From contig WTXI01000079.1 in the NCBI GenBank assembly GCA_022376515.1, positions 1 through 64,000 of the forward strand: a stretch of DNA of 64,000 nt, in the 5' to 3' direction. This document shows positions 23,050-34,359 of this stretch, one piece after another; position 1 is the first letter of the stretch; each line of letters starts with the position of its first letter. The stretch is from Lactifluus volemus. Its lineage: Eukaryota > Basidiomycota > Agaricomycetes > Russulales > Russulaceae. Under the pieces are notes generated by a model that was not told where the DNA came from, did no database searches, and saw only the letters and a list, made by a program, of their open reading frames with translations. Both the position numbers and the translations under genes were made by a program.

Positions 23050-25985
23050 CTATATGACCTCAGATCCACCGTTGTCTTCCGTATTCAAGCCCTCGTTCAC
23101 AGACTCGGCGGTGGTTGTGCCCGGAGTAGATTCCAGATGTACATCGCCTGTTCCCGTAAATACTGACACCGGGGATGTTGTCACAGTCCCGTTGCCAGGC
23201 CTCGATTGGGTGACAGTTGCAAAACGGATACTGCTACGGACGATAGCCGTTCTATGCTGTGGATTCCCCGGGGAGACTTCAGGCAGTTTGGTGGACCTAA
23301 AAAAAAAGGAAATTCCAGTTGATGAGCAGCGCTGGGAACGATTTCGGGACATCGCAGACTTACATATTATATTCGGTTGTGAGCGCATGTTGAAATAAAG
23401 AACGATACATGCGAGCTGAAGCGATGGACCTGCGAAAAGTCAGATCTGGGAGCAGGAAATCGAGGCATAGCAACGAACGTAATTGAAGCTATGAGCAGTG
23501 AACGAGAATCTTTCTGTCAGGTGGCCATTCTTCAGATGTTCAAGACCACTTACTTGTTACATTTGTGAACAACTAGAGTGACATTTGATCAGCTACGATG
23601 GAAACGGTACCAGTAAAAGGGTAAACCATACCTCTATCATGGGGTCTATGAGGACCAACACAGAGATTAGTCTCCTTTTAAACATGTGGGCCCGGGCCCA
23701 GTATGCACGCACCATTCAAATCAAGGATTTGAAGGACCTGAAAAAACGTCGATGTGAAGATACTAGTTGTCAAAAGTGACAGAGATGAACAGACCAGAAT
23801 TGGAACATCAGAAATCGTTGCTAGGAATATCCAGATGATGCACTTGCAGAATGTCAGTCGCCAGAGAAAGATGGGGCAAGAGATAGGGAACCACCTGTTG
23901 GTAGAGAAGCTGCCATAAGCCGGTTGAACTACCGTGCGAAAATCGCCGAAGGCCGATTAGCATGCTCATGAGGAGTACTACATCGACAACCAGCTGGGCG
24001 ACAGTGTTGGGCAGGTACTTGTGCAAATTGACTCTATTGCACGTCTCCAGAGATGGGTCATACGACGATCTCAGCTTTTATTTCGAATTGACGGCTGTCA
24101 GGAAACTTCCAAAGGGCTTGCCCCAAACTACGCACCTCAACTATATCTTCATAGACGCGGGAAGAGAGAAAGAAATCAGGGGCGCACTGTGACAACTGGG
24201 AAACGCCTGATACAAAACTTACTGTAGATGCTAAGCCCGAGATAGACTAACCATGTACCGATAGCAAGCGATGATACGAAAATATTTCGATCCCATATTG
24301 CGATTCTGAATTTAAAAAAAATGAGAAAAGCTAAATGCCAAGTGTCCCAGAAATGACTTGCACGCGGAGAGCGATAAGAAGGAGGGCGAATTCCAAAGTA
24401 GCATATCTCAATATCTATGGTGATCAAGATCGCATTCAATGGGCGTTGCGAAACGGAGGATCGAGTGTGATGCTCTCACAACGGATGTGGTGCCAACAAC
24501 CTACAAAATCAAATGGAGATTGACAATCTCGGAACCTAAGAACGTGCATATCTCACCTGACAGGGAATTTTGATGTGGGTGTCTATATCGATGAAGTATA
24601 GGATGAATGCAAGTAAACCAGTATAGCGTGTTCCTAGATATAGCTATTTCGATTCATGCAGTCACTGCGGTGATGATAATCTACGAGATAACTTGAAAGA
24701 CTTACCCAGATCGTCCGTTTATAGGGTCGTTTTCCTCTTAGAACGTCCAGCTCAAACTCCGCAGTAAACACTGTCTCCCAACTGACGCTCTTGTGAGTTC
24801 ACATGGTCTTGTGGTTTCAAAGTTCCGGCGAACGAGAGTGGACGCACATGTAGATACCAGCAATGACATGATTAAGTTTGAGGACAACGACTAATATATT
24901 ATCGTTAGGACGGAACGGAGTTGATGAGCTGATTCAGGAACTTACAGTTGTCTTCCTCGAGGACAGTGGGGTCGTGCCAGTTGACCATCTTGACGATGCA
25001 CACCGCGGCAGAGAGAATCAGAAGATATTCATCTAAGTAAGGGCACATATATAGTCCGACTGGAAGCCCAGGCGTCTTCTCAGGCTAGATGTGACGTTGT
25101 TACGCGAACAATTCGTCCACTGGCATCTCTGTATGGAACTGTCAAACTTAAACGCGGCCCTGAGCTAAAGTAAGGCAAAATTTCGGTCAGTGGAGTGATT
25201 ACACCAATTGAAGGCCCGTGTCAGTGAACGGTCCCAACTCACACAGAATTGCTCCGAGGCTCCTTAATATTGAAGATAAATTATTGTACCACTGCAACTT
25301 GAAGCAAAGTTGTGTCAGTGATGAGGCTATGCAGATGTCTGCCGTCTGCCTAGTAAGACACTGGCAGGTTGCGCACGATCATGATGCTGAGGCTTATCAA
25401 TATATCGGTGTGGATGGCACTGGCGTATAAGTACCGCAATATCATTATCCTACGTAGTGAATCCGAGATATGACACGTCGGGAAATCATGTGGCAAATTA
25501 TCGAGTACCATATAGCCGTTGTACCAGTGATGTAGCCAGTCCGGTGGCAACCAACATCATGGTTGTGCACATGCCGCGCTCTGACACATGCATGTTTAAC
25601 CGTCAGATTGGGGCCTAGATAGCTAGCAGCCTAGCGCCAGGACAACAAAGGGATAAACCACGGCAGCCGAAGGAAGCGTTCGCTGGCAAAACCCGAAGGT
25701 AAACACAAGGGTAAACGGAGCATGTGAACTAAATCAGTGCATCAGACTGCGGTGAACTATGCTCAGTGGCTGCAAGAAGCGAAGCTTGAAAGCACCCATG
25801 ATTACTTAACCGATGCTTCCCGTCCTCCGTTCGGTCTTCATTATGGTGGCCGAGAACCACTGGGAAGAATATACTAGTACACTGTTGGTGATTAAAGAGG
25901 GAAAAAAATGAGTCCTTCGGTGATTCAGAGTATGAAAGAAAATACAGCGAAAGTGACTGGAAGGGCCTACCATGTGCATCTTGCA
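22600..25985. repeat. Segmental duplication, left copy (contains copy E and its flanks)
   Basis: The sequence downstream of copy E, copy E itself and its upstream region up to about 25985 match 29335-32755 in the same orientation. Landmarks include TTTGGGCGCAGTGCGAGGCA near 22650, CCGTCAGATTGGGGCCTAGA near 25600 and the GTGACTGGAAGGGCCTACCA stretch near 25955. Similarity is uneven: some blocks (for example 24541-24880) are almost identical, while others clearly differ. Confidence 0.8.
23050..24988 (-). CDS. Copy E: intact seven-helix membrane protein family member
   Basis: The start is at 24988 (MVNWHDPTVLEEDN) and the stop TAG at 23050-23052. All small exons are present: 21 nt at 24480-24500 (VVGTTSV), 11 nt (ATATAGTTGAG), 25 nt, 14 nt (ACCCCATGATAGAG), 19 nt (TTGTTCACAAATGTAACAA) and 10 nt (CTTCAATTAC). 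Joining them leaves one frame from start to the tail end GGSEVI. Family motifs: LYLGTRYTGLLAFILYF, LRYATLEFALLLIALRV, VVDVVLLMSMLIGLRR, CIIWIFLATISDVP and SIASARMYRSLFQH. Intron 6 has a GC donor (minus strand of 24360-24361). The upstream box found before B, F, G, I and K is partly deleted here, near 25090-25110. Copy E is the duplication partner of G and lies head-to-head with F. Function unknown. Confidence 0.8.
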
Positions 25986-26116
25986 AACCTCGACGTACGG
26001 CTTGAGGCCCGGCCCGGGGGCCCGGGCCTGACTTTGGCCTGATGAATGTTACTTTAGGTCCGCGCCCATCGCTCAGCGTCATTTATTACGGAATATGCAA
26101 CTCGCAGATGGACAGA
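24989..26116. other. Divergent intergenic stretch between copies E and F
   Basis: No gene is supported. A TATA-like CATATATAG lies at 25045-25053 for copy E. Most of the stretch is shared with the region upstream of copy G. Confidence 0.5.
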
Positions 26117-26224
26117 TTGTTCAACTTCAAACATGTCCGAGTCACAGCGTCGGTCGGATCAAAATATGCCATGTACATGCACTGCTTGGACTCGGATGAC
26201 CCCGGGCCTAGAGATATTATATAT
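26117..26224 (+). promoter_or_regulatory. Promoter of copy F: shared upstream box plus TATA
   Basis: TTGTTCAACTTCAAACATGT, continuing to GTCACAGCG, starts at 26117, and a TATTATATATG element lies at 26214-26224, 52-62 bases before the ATG at 26276. The box is the best match to those of copies G and K. Confidence 0.55.
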
Positions 26225-26275
26225 GTGCCTTCATTGAATGCATGTTGCCTTATTCTCTCTGTGTACGCATTCAAG

Positions 26276-28231
26276 ATGGTCAACTGGCATGATCCCCTTG
26301 TCCTAGAGAAAGACTACAGTGAGCTCCAAGATTAATTCATCAACTTGCTGCCGTCCCAACAATGACACATATAGTTGCTGTCCTCAAACTCAATCATGTC
26401 GTTGGTGGTATCTACATGTGCGTTCACTCTTGAGTGCTGGAAAGCGCAGAGTGATATAGACTAACAACGGTGTCAGTTGGGAAACATTGTTTACTGCAGA
26501 CTTTGAGCTGGACGTTCTAAGAGGAAAACGACCGTACAAGCGGACAATATGGGTGGGCCTTTATTCTATGGGTCATCATCACCGCTCTCAAGCCGAAGCA
26601 GCTATATCTAGGAACCAGATATACTGCTTTACTCGCACTCATCATGTTCTTCATTGAGACGGATAGCCACGTCAAAGTTCCTTGTCAGGTGAGACTTGCA
26701 TGCCCCGGTTCAGGGAGATCGTTAATCCGCATGTAATCACAGTTATTTGGCACCACCATCAATGTGAGAGCACCCGTACTCAATCAACCGAATTTAGAAT
26801 GCCTTTTTAATGGGATCTCGACCTCCACAGGCATTAAAATATGTTAGTTGGGAACTCGCCTCCCTTCTAATCGTTTTCCGTGTGCAAGTGATTTCTGGGA
26901 CTTGACATTTGGCTTTTCTCACGTCCTTTTATATTCAGAATTGCAATATGGGATCGAAATATCTTCATATCGTCGCTTACTATTGCCACATGGTTAGTTG
27001 ATCTTGGGCTTAATATATACAGTAAGTTTTGTATTAGGCATTCCCAATTATGTGCATCTGATTTCCTTCGTTGTTCTCGCATGTGAAAAGGTTCAATCGA
27101 GGTGCGTGCATTTGACACAAGTCCGAATGTTGTATTTACTGACAAGTGTTCATCAAAATAAAGCTGAGAGTGCTGTACGACCCAACTCGGGAAGCGTGCA
27201 CCAGCTTGGGCTTGCATAAGTTCCTGGCTAACGTTGTTGGCATGCTAGTGGTCGACGTAATACTCCTCGTGAGCATGCTAATTGGACTCCTGCGATATCC
27301 AAGTTCGCGAGGTAGTTCGACTGGTTTATGGCATCTTCTCTATCAACAGGTAGTTCCCTACCTTTCTTGTTCCGTTGACTATTGACGTCCTTCAAGTGCA
27401 TCATATGGTTTATCCTGGCAGTGATCGCAGAGGTTCCACTTATGGTCTGTCAATCCCTGTCACTTTTAACAACTACCTTCACATTGAGGCTCTTTCAGGT
27501 CCTTCGAATCCTCAATTTGAATGGTGCGCGCATAGACTCCGAGTCACATGTGCGAGGAGACTAATCGTTCTGTTGGCACTCATAGAGGCTATGAATCAAG
27601 TAAGATTTATCCTTCCATCGTCTCTGTTTGAGTGGTAATTGATAAAAATGTGACTCTCTAGGCGTTCACAACCGTATCAGGTAAGCGATCTTGAATAAGT
27701 ACAGAAGGGGCACCTGACCGAACGATTCCCGTGCTCTCCTCGTAGTGGCAATAATGTTCGTTTCTCGGCATCGGCTTCTCGCTCTCGGTTTCTGACTTAT
27801 CGCATCGTGGAAGGACCATCGCTGCGGCTCGCATGTATCGCTCCTTATTCCAACATGTGTTCTCGACCGAGTATCTGTATGTCCAACGTGGATAAGTTCA
27901 TTCGCAGAGCTGCTCAACTGGAATCCCCTCTTTTTATTAGATCCTCTAAACTGCCTGAAGTCTCCCCGGAAAATCCAGGAGCAGGGCAGCTAACGTCTAT
28001 AGCGGTGTCCATTCCGCATTTGACGCCCAGTCGAATGGGATGGTGAGGACATCTGCGGCATCAGCATCTGGCCGAACAAACCACATACAGTTGGAATTTG
28101 CTTCCAGCGTACCCACCCCCCAGGAACTAGATGTGGATCTGCTTCATAAGATGGACCACAGTACAGTGGCGTCTCCGAGCCCAGATATCAACAGGCACGT
28201 AGACAATTTGAATGAGCTTTGTAATGTCTAG
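26276..28231 (+). CDS. Copy F: seven-helix membrane protein family member, tail frame broken
   Basis: The start is MVNWHDPLVLEKDY. The body exons are open and include the 21-nt exon at 26743-26763 (LFGTTIN), the 11-nt exon GTTCAATCGAG, the 14-nt exon AGGCTATGAATCAA, the 19-nt exon GCGTTCACAACCGTATCAG and the 10-nt exon TGGCAATAAT. Core segments: VVDVILLVSMLIGLLRY, CIIWFILAVIAEVPLM and TIAAARMYRSLFQH. In the last exon one base is missing near 27980 compared with copy E. The literal frame therefore stops at 28044-28046, while the shifted frame runs on to a TAG at 28229-28231. That longer tail (with LDVDLLHKMD and SPSPDINRH) resembles the tails of copies J and K. Intron 6 has a GC donor at 26884. 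Functional with a short tail, or damaged only in the tail. Confidence 0.75.
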
Positions 28232-29777
28232 GGGAGGAAGCACTCGTCTCCGTGATGATAAGTAAAGTCCCCGGCATCAGTACTCAGTACAGGAACGCTC
28301 GCTCCTCTCACTGGGATGCTTTGCTGAGGGTGTGTAGAACTAGTATGTTCAAGTTTATGGCAAATTCATGGTGCAATTCCAGGAGTCATAATCAACCCGG
28401 TGGAGGGGCGTGTCCTGCCATCTCGATGAGGTTACGCGTCAAGGACGTTGTTAAACCATTACGTCAGCCGTCTAGTTACATGCTCAGCGCTCACTGGCAG
28501 CGCTCAGCCACCGCACCTGTCTTCTGCTCCTCGCCCCACTTGTCCTCTATCTCCCATTCCACCCTGTGAGGCGATTCCCGGAGCACGCCAATTGGACACA
28601 CGACGCCGCCACCATTCCCGGCCTTGTTACCAAATCGAGGCGTTACTGAAGCCGATGTTCCAATGGCCGGGGGGGTACTCCTTTATGTCATCTAGCTTAA
28701 ATTCTTCCATCATCGACTACTATGTTGCAGATAAACTTGAAGAGGGCACAAGTGTCCAATATCGATATCCTCTCGGTTGCCTCGTCCTTTCTTCCTCTCG
28801 CTCCACGCTGGGTTAGGGACAGCGGGGGCGGGATGACAGGCGTGGGAAGCGTTGCGGACATGTACCACTACCTCCTCGGGGCAGCGCCCGCCCCCCCAGC
28901 GCATGCTCGTTCCGTCTCAGTTCGGGCTCCTATTAGTATTAATTCACCGGTGTGGAGGCGAGGCAAGATGGTAGGAGGTGAAACAAGACTGAGAAGCTGA
29001 GATATGGACTTGAGACTTGAGACTTGAGGCGAGTGAAAACGATTTGAGCCAAGAACAGTGCTGGTCCTCGTCCTTGAATTCGTGAGCCTTTTTATACTCA
29101 TACATTAGTTCTGTCACCGCTAAGTAGAATAAATGGGTAGAAAACGGGCCAGTATGATACGAACCCGATGGACACGAACTCTCGGACAGGAGGGTTAGTA
29201 AAGGTTATCGGAAGTGAAGTGAACGAATGGGGGAGGAGTAGGAGGATCTCCAGTGTGAGTATACCACTGGCATGCGAGGCACAGAAGTAGGAGAAACATA
29301 ACAAGATTTGGAGTCGCGTGCATCTCAAAAGCTTCATAGGATGATCTCGCTCTCTTAGAAAGAGAGGAAGTCTGAAATTGAAGGTCTGGGCGCAGAGCGA
29401 GGCACTGGCACAGCACGCAGCCCAGGGCAGAACTACAACAGAGTTCATGAGGCACGGTTATTTCCATATTGAACAACCCAAGAACACTCGAAGTAAACTA
29501 AGGCAAAACAAGAATACGTGACAAGATACTATACACGAGAGCACAAAGGAGACAAGGAATCATCAGTTCCGCATGGGTCTACCCTGAGGCATAAGGACGT
29601 CATGTGGTGTGCAATGAGTATGGCAGCATCCAAGAGCTGATGAAACGACTGAAAAAATTGTGAGAGTGGAGAAAGAGAATCAAAAGAGGAAATGAGACGA
29701 GGGTGCATGAACTTGAACGTAGGTATGAACATGGTTGCTCAGAAACACGGTTGACTGATCTCCTCTCTCCATATGAT
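28232..29777. other. Intergenic stretch between the 3' ends of copies F and G
   Basis: No gene is supported. It includes a short repeat at 28395-28565 shared in inverted orientation with 37565-37740. From 29335 on it is the flank of the segmental duplication. Confidence 0.45.
28395..28565 (+). repeat. Dispersed repeat, copy 1 (inverted partner at 37565-37740)
   Basis: The stretch beginning GGTGGAGGGGCGTGTCCTGC and running through ATTACGTCAGCCGTCTAGTT to TCCCATTCC is clearly alignable by eye to the reverse complement of 37565-37740. Both copies happen to keep a partly open frame (GGGACPA-SMRLRV). No function is evident. Confidence 0.65.
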
Positions 29778-31697
29778 CTAGGATCCATCTTGTCTTCCGT
29801 ATTCAAGTCCTCGTTCACAGACTCGGCATGGTTGTGCCCGGAGTAAATCCAGATGTACATCGCCTGTTCCCGTAAATACTGACACCGGGGGCGTTGTCAC
29901 AGTCCCGTTGCCAGTTGCAAAACGGATACTGCTACGGACGATAGCCGTTCTACGCTGTGGATGCCCCGGGGAACTTGAGGAAGTTTGGTGGACCTAAAAA
30001 AAAAATTCCAGTTGATGAGCAGCACTGGGAACGATTTCGGGACATCGCAGACTTACATATTATATTCGGTTGTGAGCGCATGTTGAAATAAAGAACGATA
30101 CATGCGAGCTGAAGCGATGGACCTGCGAAAAGTCAGAATCCGGGAGCAGAAATCGAGGCCCAGCAACGAACATAATTGAAACTATGGGTCGCGCGCGAGA
30201 ATCTTTCTGTCAGGTGGCCATTCTTCAGATGTTCAAGACCGCTTACTTGATACTGCTGTGACTAACTAGAGTGACATTTTTGATCAGCTACTACTGGGAC
30301 TCAATGGAAACGGTACTGATAAAAGGATAAACCATACCACATTCATGGGGTCTATGAGGACCAACACAGAGATTAGTCTCATTTTGCACATGTGGGCCCG
30401 GCCCGGGGCCTAGTAGTATGCACGCACCATTCAAATTGAGGATTAGAAGGACCTGAAAAAAACCAACGTGAAGATGCTAGTTGTTAGGCTAAATGTGCAG
30501 AGATCGACAGACCAGAAGTGGAATATCAGCGGTCGCCGCTAGGAATAACCAGATGATGCACTTGAGGAATGTCAATAGCAAGCAGAACAGGAAAGATAGG
30601 GAACTGCCTGTTGGTAGAGAAGATGCCATAAACCGGTTGAACTACGATGTGAAGACCGCAGAAGCCCGATTAGCATGCTCGTGAGGAGTACTATATCGAC
30701 AGATAGCATGCCGATAGTGTTGACCAGGTACTTCTGCAAAACTATTCTGTTGCACGTCTCCAGAGTTGGGTCGTACGTCGCCCTCAGCTGTTATTTTATG
30801 GGCACTTGTCAGGAAATTCAATACAAAGGACTTGCGCCAACAGCACGCACCTCTACTGCATCTTCACAGATGCGAGAAGAAAGAATGAGAAATCAGGGGC
30901 GCACAAAGTGGGAATGCCTAATACAACTTGAACCCTTACTGTATATGTTAAGCCCGAGACTAGCTGACCATGTACCAATAGCAAGCGATGATACAAAGAC
31001 GTTTCTATCCCATATTGCGATTCTGAATAAAAAAACATGATGAGAGAAGCCAAATGTCAAGTGTCCCAGAAATGACTTGCACGCGGAGAGCGATAAGAAG
31101 GGAGGCGAACTCCCAACTAGCATATCTCAATGTCTGTGGTGGCATTCAATAGGCGTTGCGAAAACGAGAATCGGGTGTGATGCTCTCACAATGGATAAGG
31201 TGCCGACAACCTACAAATCCAAATGGAGATTGACAATCTCGGAACCTAAGAACGTGCATATCTCACCTGACAGGGAATTTTGATGTGGGTGTCTATATCG
31301 ATGAAGTATAGGATGAATGCAAGTAAACCAGTATAGCGTGTTCCTAGATATAGCTATTTCGATTCATGCAGTCACTGCGGCGATGATAATCCACGAGATA
31401 ACTTGAAAGACTCACCCATATCGTCCGTTTATAGGGTCGTTTTCCTCTTAGAACGTCCAGCTCAAACTCCGCAGTAAACACTGTCTCCCAACTGACGCTC
31501 TTGTAAGTTGACATTGTCTTGCGCTTCAAAGATCCGGCGAACGAGAGTGGACACACATGTAGATACCAGCAATGACATGATCAAGTTTGAGGACAGCGAC
31601 TAGTATATTATTGTCGGGACGGAACGGAGTTGATGAGCTGATTCAGGGACTTACAGTTGTCTTCCTCGAGGACAGTGGGGTCGTGCCAGTTGACCAT
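29778..31697 (-). CDS. Copy G: seven-helix membrane protein family member, tail frame broken
   Basis: The start is at 31697 (MVNWHDPTVLEEDN, identical to copy E). The 21-nt exon at 31190-31210 reads VVGTLSI. The 11-, 25-, 14-, 19- and 10-nt exons are present (11 nt ATGCAGTAGAG, 10 nt TTTCAATTAT). The body is open through SIASARMYRSLFQH. The last exon lacks one base shortly after its start compared with copy E, so the literal frame stops at TGA 29897-29899. The ancestral end would lie near 29778-29780, and further one-base deletions occur in between. The long fifth-helix exon resembles copy H more than copy E, while the 5' half is nearly identical to E. The GC donor of intron 6 lies at 31079-31080. 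Function unknown. Confidence 0.7.
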
Positions 31698-31754
31698 CTT
31701 GACGATGCACACCGCGGCAGAGAGAATCTGAAGATATCCATCTAAGTACGGGCA

Positions 31755-31835
31755 CATATATACAGTAGTCCGACTGGAAGCCTGAACGTCTTCTCAGGCT
31801 AGATGTGGCGTTGTTACGTGTTTGAAGTTGAACAA
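31755..31835 (-). promoter_or_regulatory. Promoter of copy G: shared upstream box plus TATA
   Basis: On the minus strand, TTGTTCAACTTCAAACACGT followed by AACAACG occupies 31809-31835, and CATATATAC on the plus strand at 31755-31763 is the TATA element, about 60 bases before the ATG. Copy E has lost about 10 bases of the same box. Confidence 0.5.
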
Positions 31836-34018
31836 TTCGATTCGCCCACTGGCATCTCTGTATGGAACTGTCGAACTTGAACGTGGCCCTGAGCTAAAGT
31901 AAGGTTCACGCAAGAAAATTTTAGCCAGTGGAGTGATTACACCAATCGAAGGCCCATGTCAGTGAACGGTGCCAACTCACACAGAATTAATTGCCTCCGA
32001 GGCTCCTTAAGGGGAGGCCCTCGTTGGGACACCCAGCAGTCATGGTGAATTTATTCGCACTCTTTCCAGTTCTCGCTCCTTAATATTGCAGATAAATTTT
32101 TACCACTGCACTTGAAGTAAGTTGTGTCAGTGATGAGGCTATGCAGATGTCTGCCGTCTGCCTAGTAAGACACTAGCAGGTTGCGCACGATCATGATGCT
32201 GAGGCTTATCAATATAGCGACGTGGATGGCACTGGGGTATACGTACCGCGATATCATTATCCTACGTAGTGAATCTGAGATATGACACGTCGGGAAATCA
32301 TGTGGCAATTCATCGAGTACCATACAGCCGTTGCACACGTGATGTAGCCAGTCTGTGGCAACCAACATCATGATTATGCACATGCCGCGCTCTGACACAG
32401 GCATGTTTAACCGTCAGATTGGGGCCTAGATAGCTAGCAGCCTAGCGCCAGGACAACAAAGGGACGTACCATGGCGGCCGAAGGAAGCGTTCACTGGCAA
32501 AGCCCGAAGGTAAACACAAGGGTATGTAAACGGAGCATGTGCATTCAATCAGTGGCATCAGATCGCGGTGACATTATGCTTCAGTGGCTGCAAGAAGTGA
32601 AACTCGGGCCCTGCGTTATGTTTTCATTATGGTGGCCGTGAACCACTGGCAAGAATACGGTTGATGATTAAAGATGGACAAATGGAGGTCATTCAGAGTA
32701 TGAAAGAAAAATGAAGGAAAATTGACAGTGACTGGAAGGCCTACCACGTGCACGCGGCACACCCCACCAGAGATCCAGATGAACACGTACTCTCCTCAGG
32801 CAGAGTTGTCAAACTCGAACGCCACCTTGCATAGTTACGTGGACTGGCTTACGTTTACAACAATGCCGCGTTACTGACCCCACGTGATCAACTCATCAAG
32901 TTTGTGTGATGGGAAAGCGTTATTAATCAACAACTGGCACCGAGTCGATGGTTTTTTCGGTGCCGTCTGAGTTGGCGAAAATACCAACGCCTGACCTTCG
33001 AGAACACGACTAGTGAAGCAGGTCTGCGCTGTATCGGTCAACTGGGGCACTTGGCACCTGGTTTCACCGAGTCATCGGCCCTGCATCAGCGCTTAGCACC
33101 CGAAGTCGAGGCTTCGGCGACTGAGGCCTGACTTCTGTGAGGGCCTGGTGTCGTCGTGGTCCGAACGCTCAAGTTGCCATTTGGAACAATGCCCCATTTC
33201 GGATTGATCTCCTTGAATCTTTCCACTTACCTCATCCGAGGCGCAGGCCGTTTCGTTGCCTCTCAACTTACCTTCACTCCCCTCTCCCTTCTGATCAGAA
33301 TCTGCTTCAAGTTGCGTGCCAAATGTATTGTAGATGAATGAATTTCCAACTGGTTTTTTCACCACCTCTATTCACGGTTATAACCCATCGCGTCCAATAA
33401 CAAATTCGACAATGTCATTCAAGTTCATTATTTCTTGACTACTTTTGCCTGTCACAGTCTGCTGTATGCTGGTCATCCAACTCTGTCTAATTATGAGCCT
33501 CCCGCTGCTCATATGCGTCCTTAAGCCCCCATGCCACGATGCTTTCCCGGGGCGTTTACCCTCTCATCATAAACAGTACGTACATTGGCCCAGAAAGCTC
33601 GAAACTGTCGGATGATGCTGTATACCGGTGTTCATCGCACTCCACCAATCCCACTTCATACGCCACGGCCGCATGCTACCCGCATTTGATCACCATGGGC
33701 CACGCTGAGTATGCTTAGCCGATACACTTTGGGACTAGCAACTCTGTAGAGTACAACAGAAGCACTAAGTGTTCAAAGCACAATTGGGCTAAGGGCTCCA
33801 TGGGATCCCCCTCGGCGTAGACACCACGGCGGCATCAGAGTTAGGCTCGAAAATCCCTCATGCATTCTAATATGACACGTTACATAATTACCCCGGGAAG
33901 TGCTCAAGTTATAGAAGTTATGTAGATCTATAGCATAACACCCTACTTGTTGGGCTTTTTGAAAAGAAAACTGTAACTAGAGTGAAGATCACTCAGTTCC
34001 CCGGGACTGCAAGATTGA
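31836..34018. other. Intergenic stretch between copy G and the dsRNA-binding gene
   Basis: No gene is supported. The first 0.9 kb is the duplicated upstream region; the rest holds only short frames. A short inverted repeat GGCACCGA/TCGGTGCC lies at about 32938-32968. Confidence 0.4.
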
Positions 34019-34359
34019 TTAAGTAGGAGGGTGGGTCTGGAAATGTTGCAGGGCCTGTTTTGCGGCGTGGTATTTGGCCTGATTTTGGATTGCCCTTCGC
34101 CATAGCCGACAACAACTCCTCTGACTGTAACGATGAGGTCAATAATGTAAACTGGCGGGTGAGTATGGAACACGCTCACAGGTGTAGTAACCCTTGTGCA
34201 AGGCTTCATGGTTGGGGCCTATCTGGTCGGTCGTCCACTCAGGTGGTTGGTCAAACCTGGTTGCAGAAGGTTGTTGAGGTCTCGAATGGGGTCTGAACGC
34301 TGTCAGAGAAGAAAGAGGCGGATATGAGCTGATTACCACTGACCTTCCTCATTAGACAT
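34019..34359 (-). CDS. Small double-stranded-RNA-binding-domain protein, one base missing
   Basis: Hidden three-exon gene. Exon 1 MSNEE ends at a GT donor near 34343. Exon 2 reads DPIRDLNNLLQ and WTTDQIGPNHEALHK. Exon 3 reads VRGVVVGYGEGQSK, then in the next frame AKYHAAKQALQHFQTHPPT and TAA at 34019-34021. The order N-terminal helix (LNNLL), GPNHE loop, VVVGYGEG strand-turn and SK..AK..AAKQAL helix is the double-stranded-RNA-binding fold. The conserved Lys/Ala positions of the second helix are intact. One base appears to be missing near 34080, between SKI and AKYH. That is either a sequencing error or recent decay. Short single-domain proteins of this type are common in agaricomycetes (recall, not a search). 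Confidence 0.6.

Larger units (their letters stand above)
29335..32755. repeat. Segmental duplication, right copy (contains copy G and its flanks)
   Basis: Partner of 22600-25985 in the same orientation, covering the 3' flank, copy G and about 1 kb of upstream sequence up to the GTGACTGGAAGGCCTACCACG stretch near 32735. An extra piece of about 75 bases near 32010-32085 and other indels distinguish it from the left copy. Confidence 0.8.

Noticed and set aside
32935..32970. AACTGGCACCGAGTCGATGG followed by TTTTTT, which looks like the 3' part of a Cas9 guide-RNA scaffold
   Set aside because: Only about 15 bases agree. There is no repeat array, Cas gene or tracrRNA context in this fungal DNA, and the inverted repeat explains the resemblance. 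Treated as coincidence.
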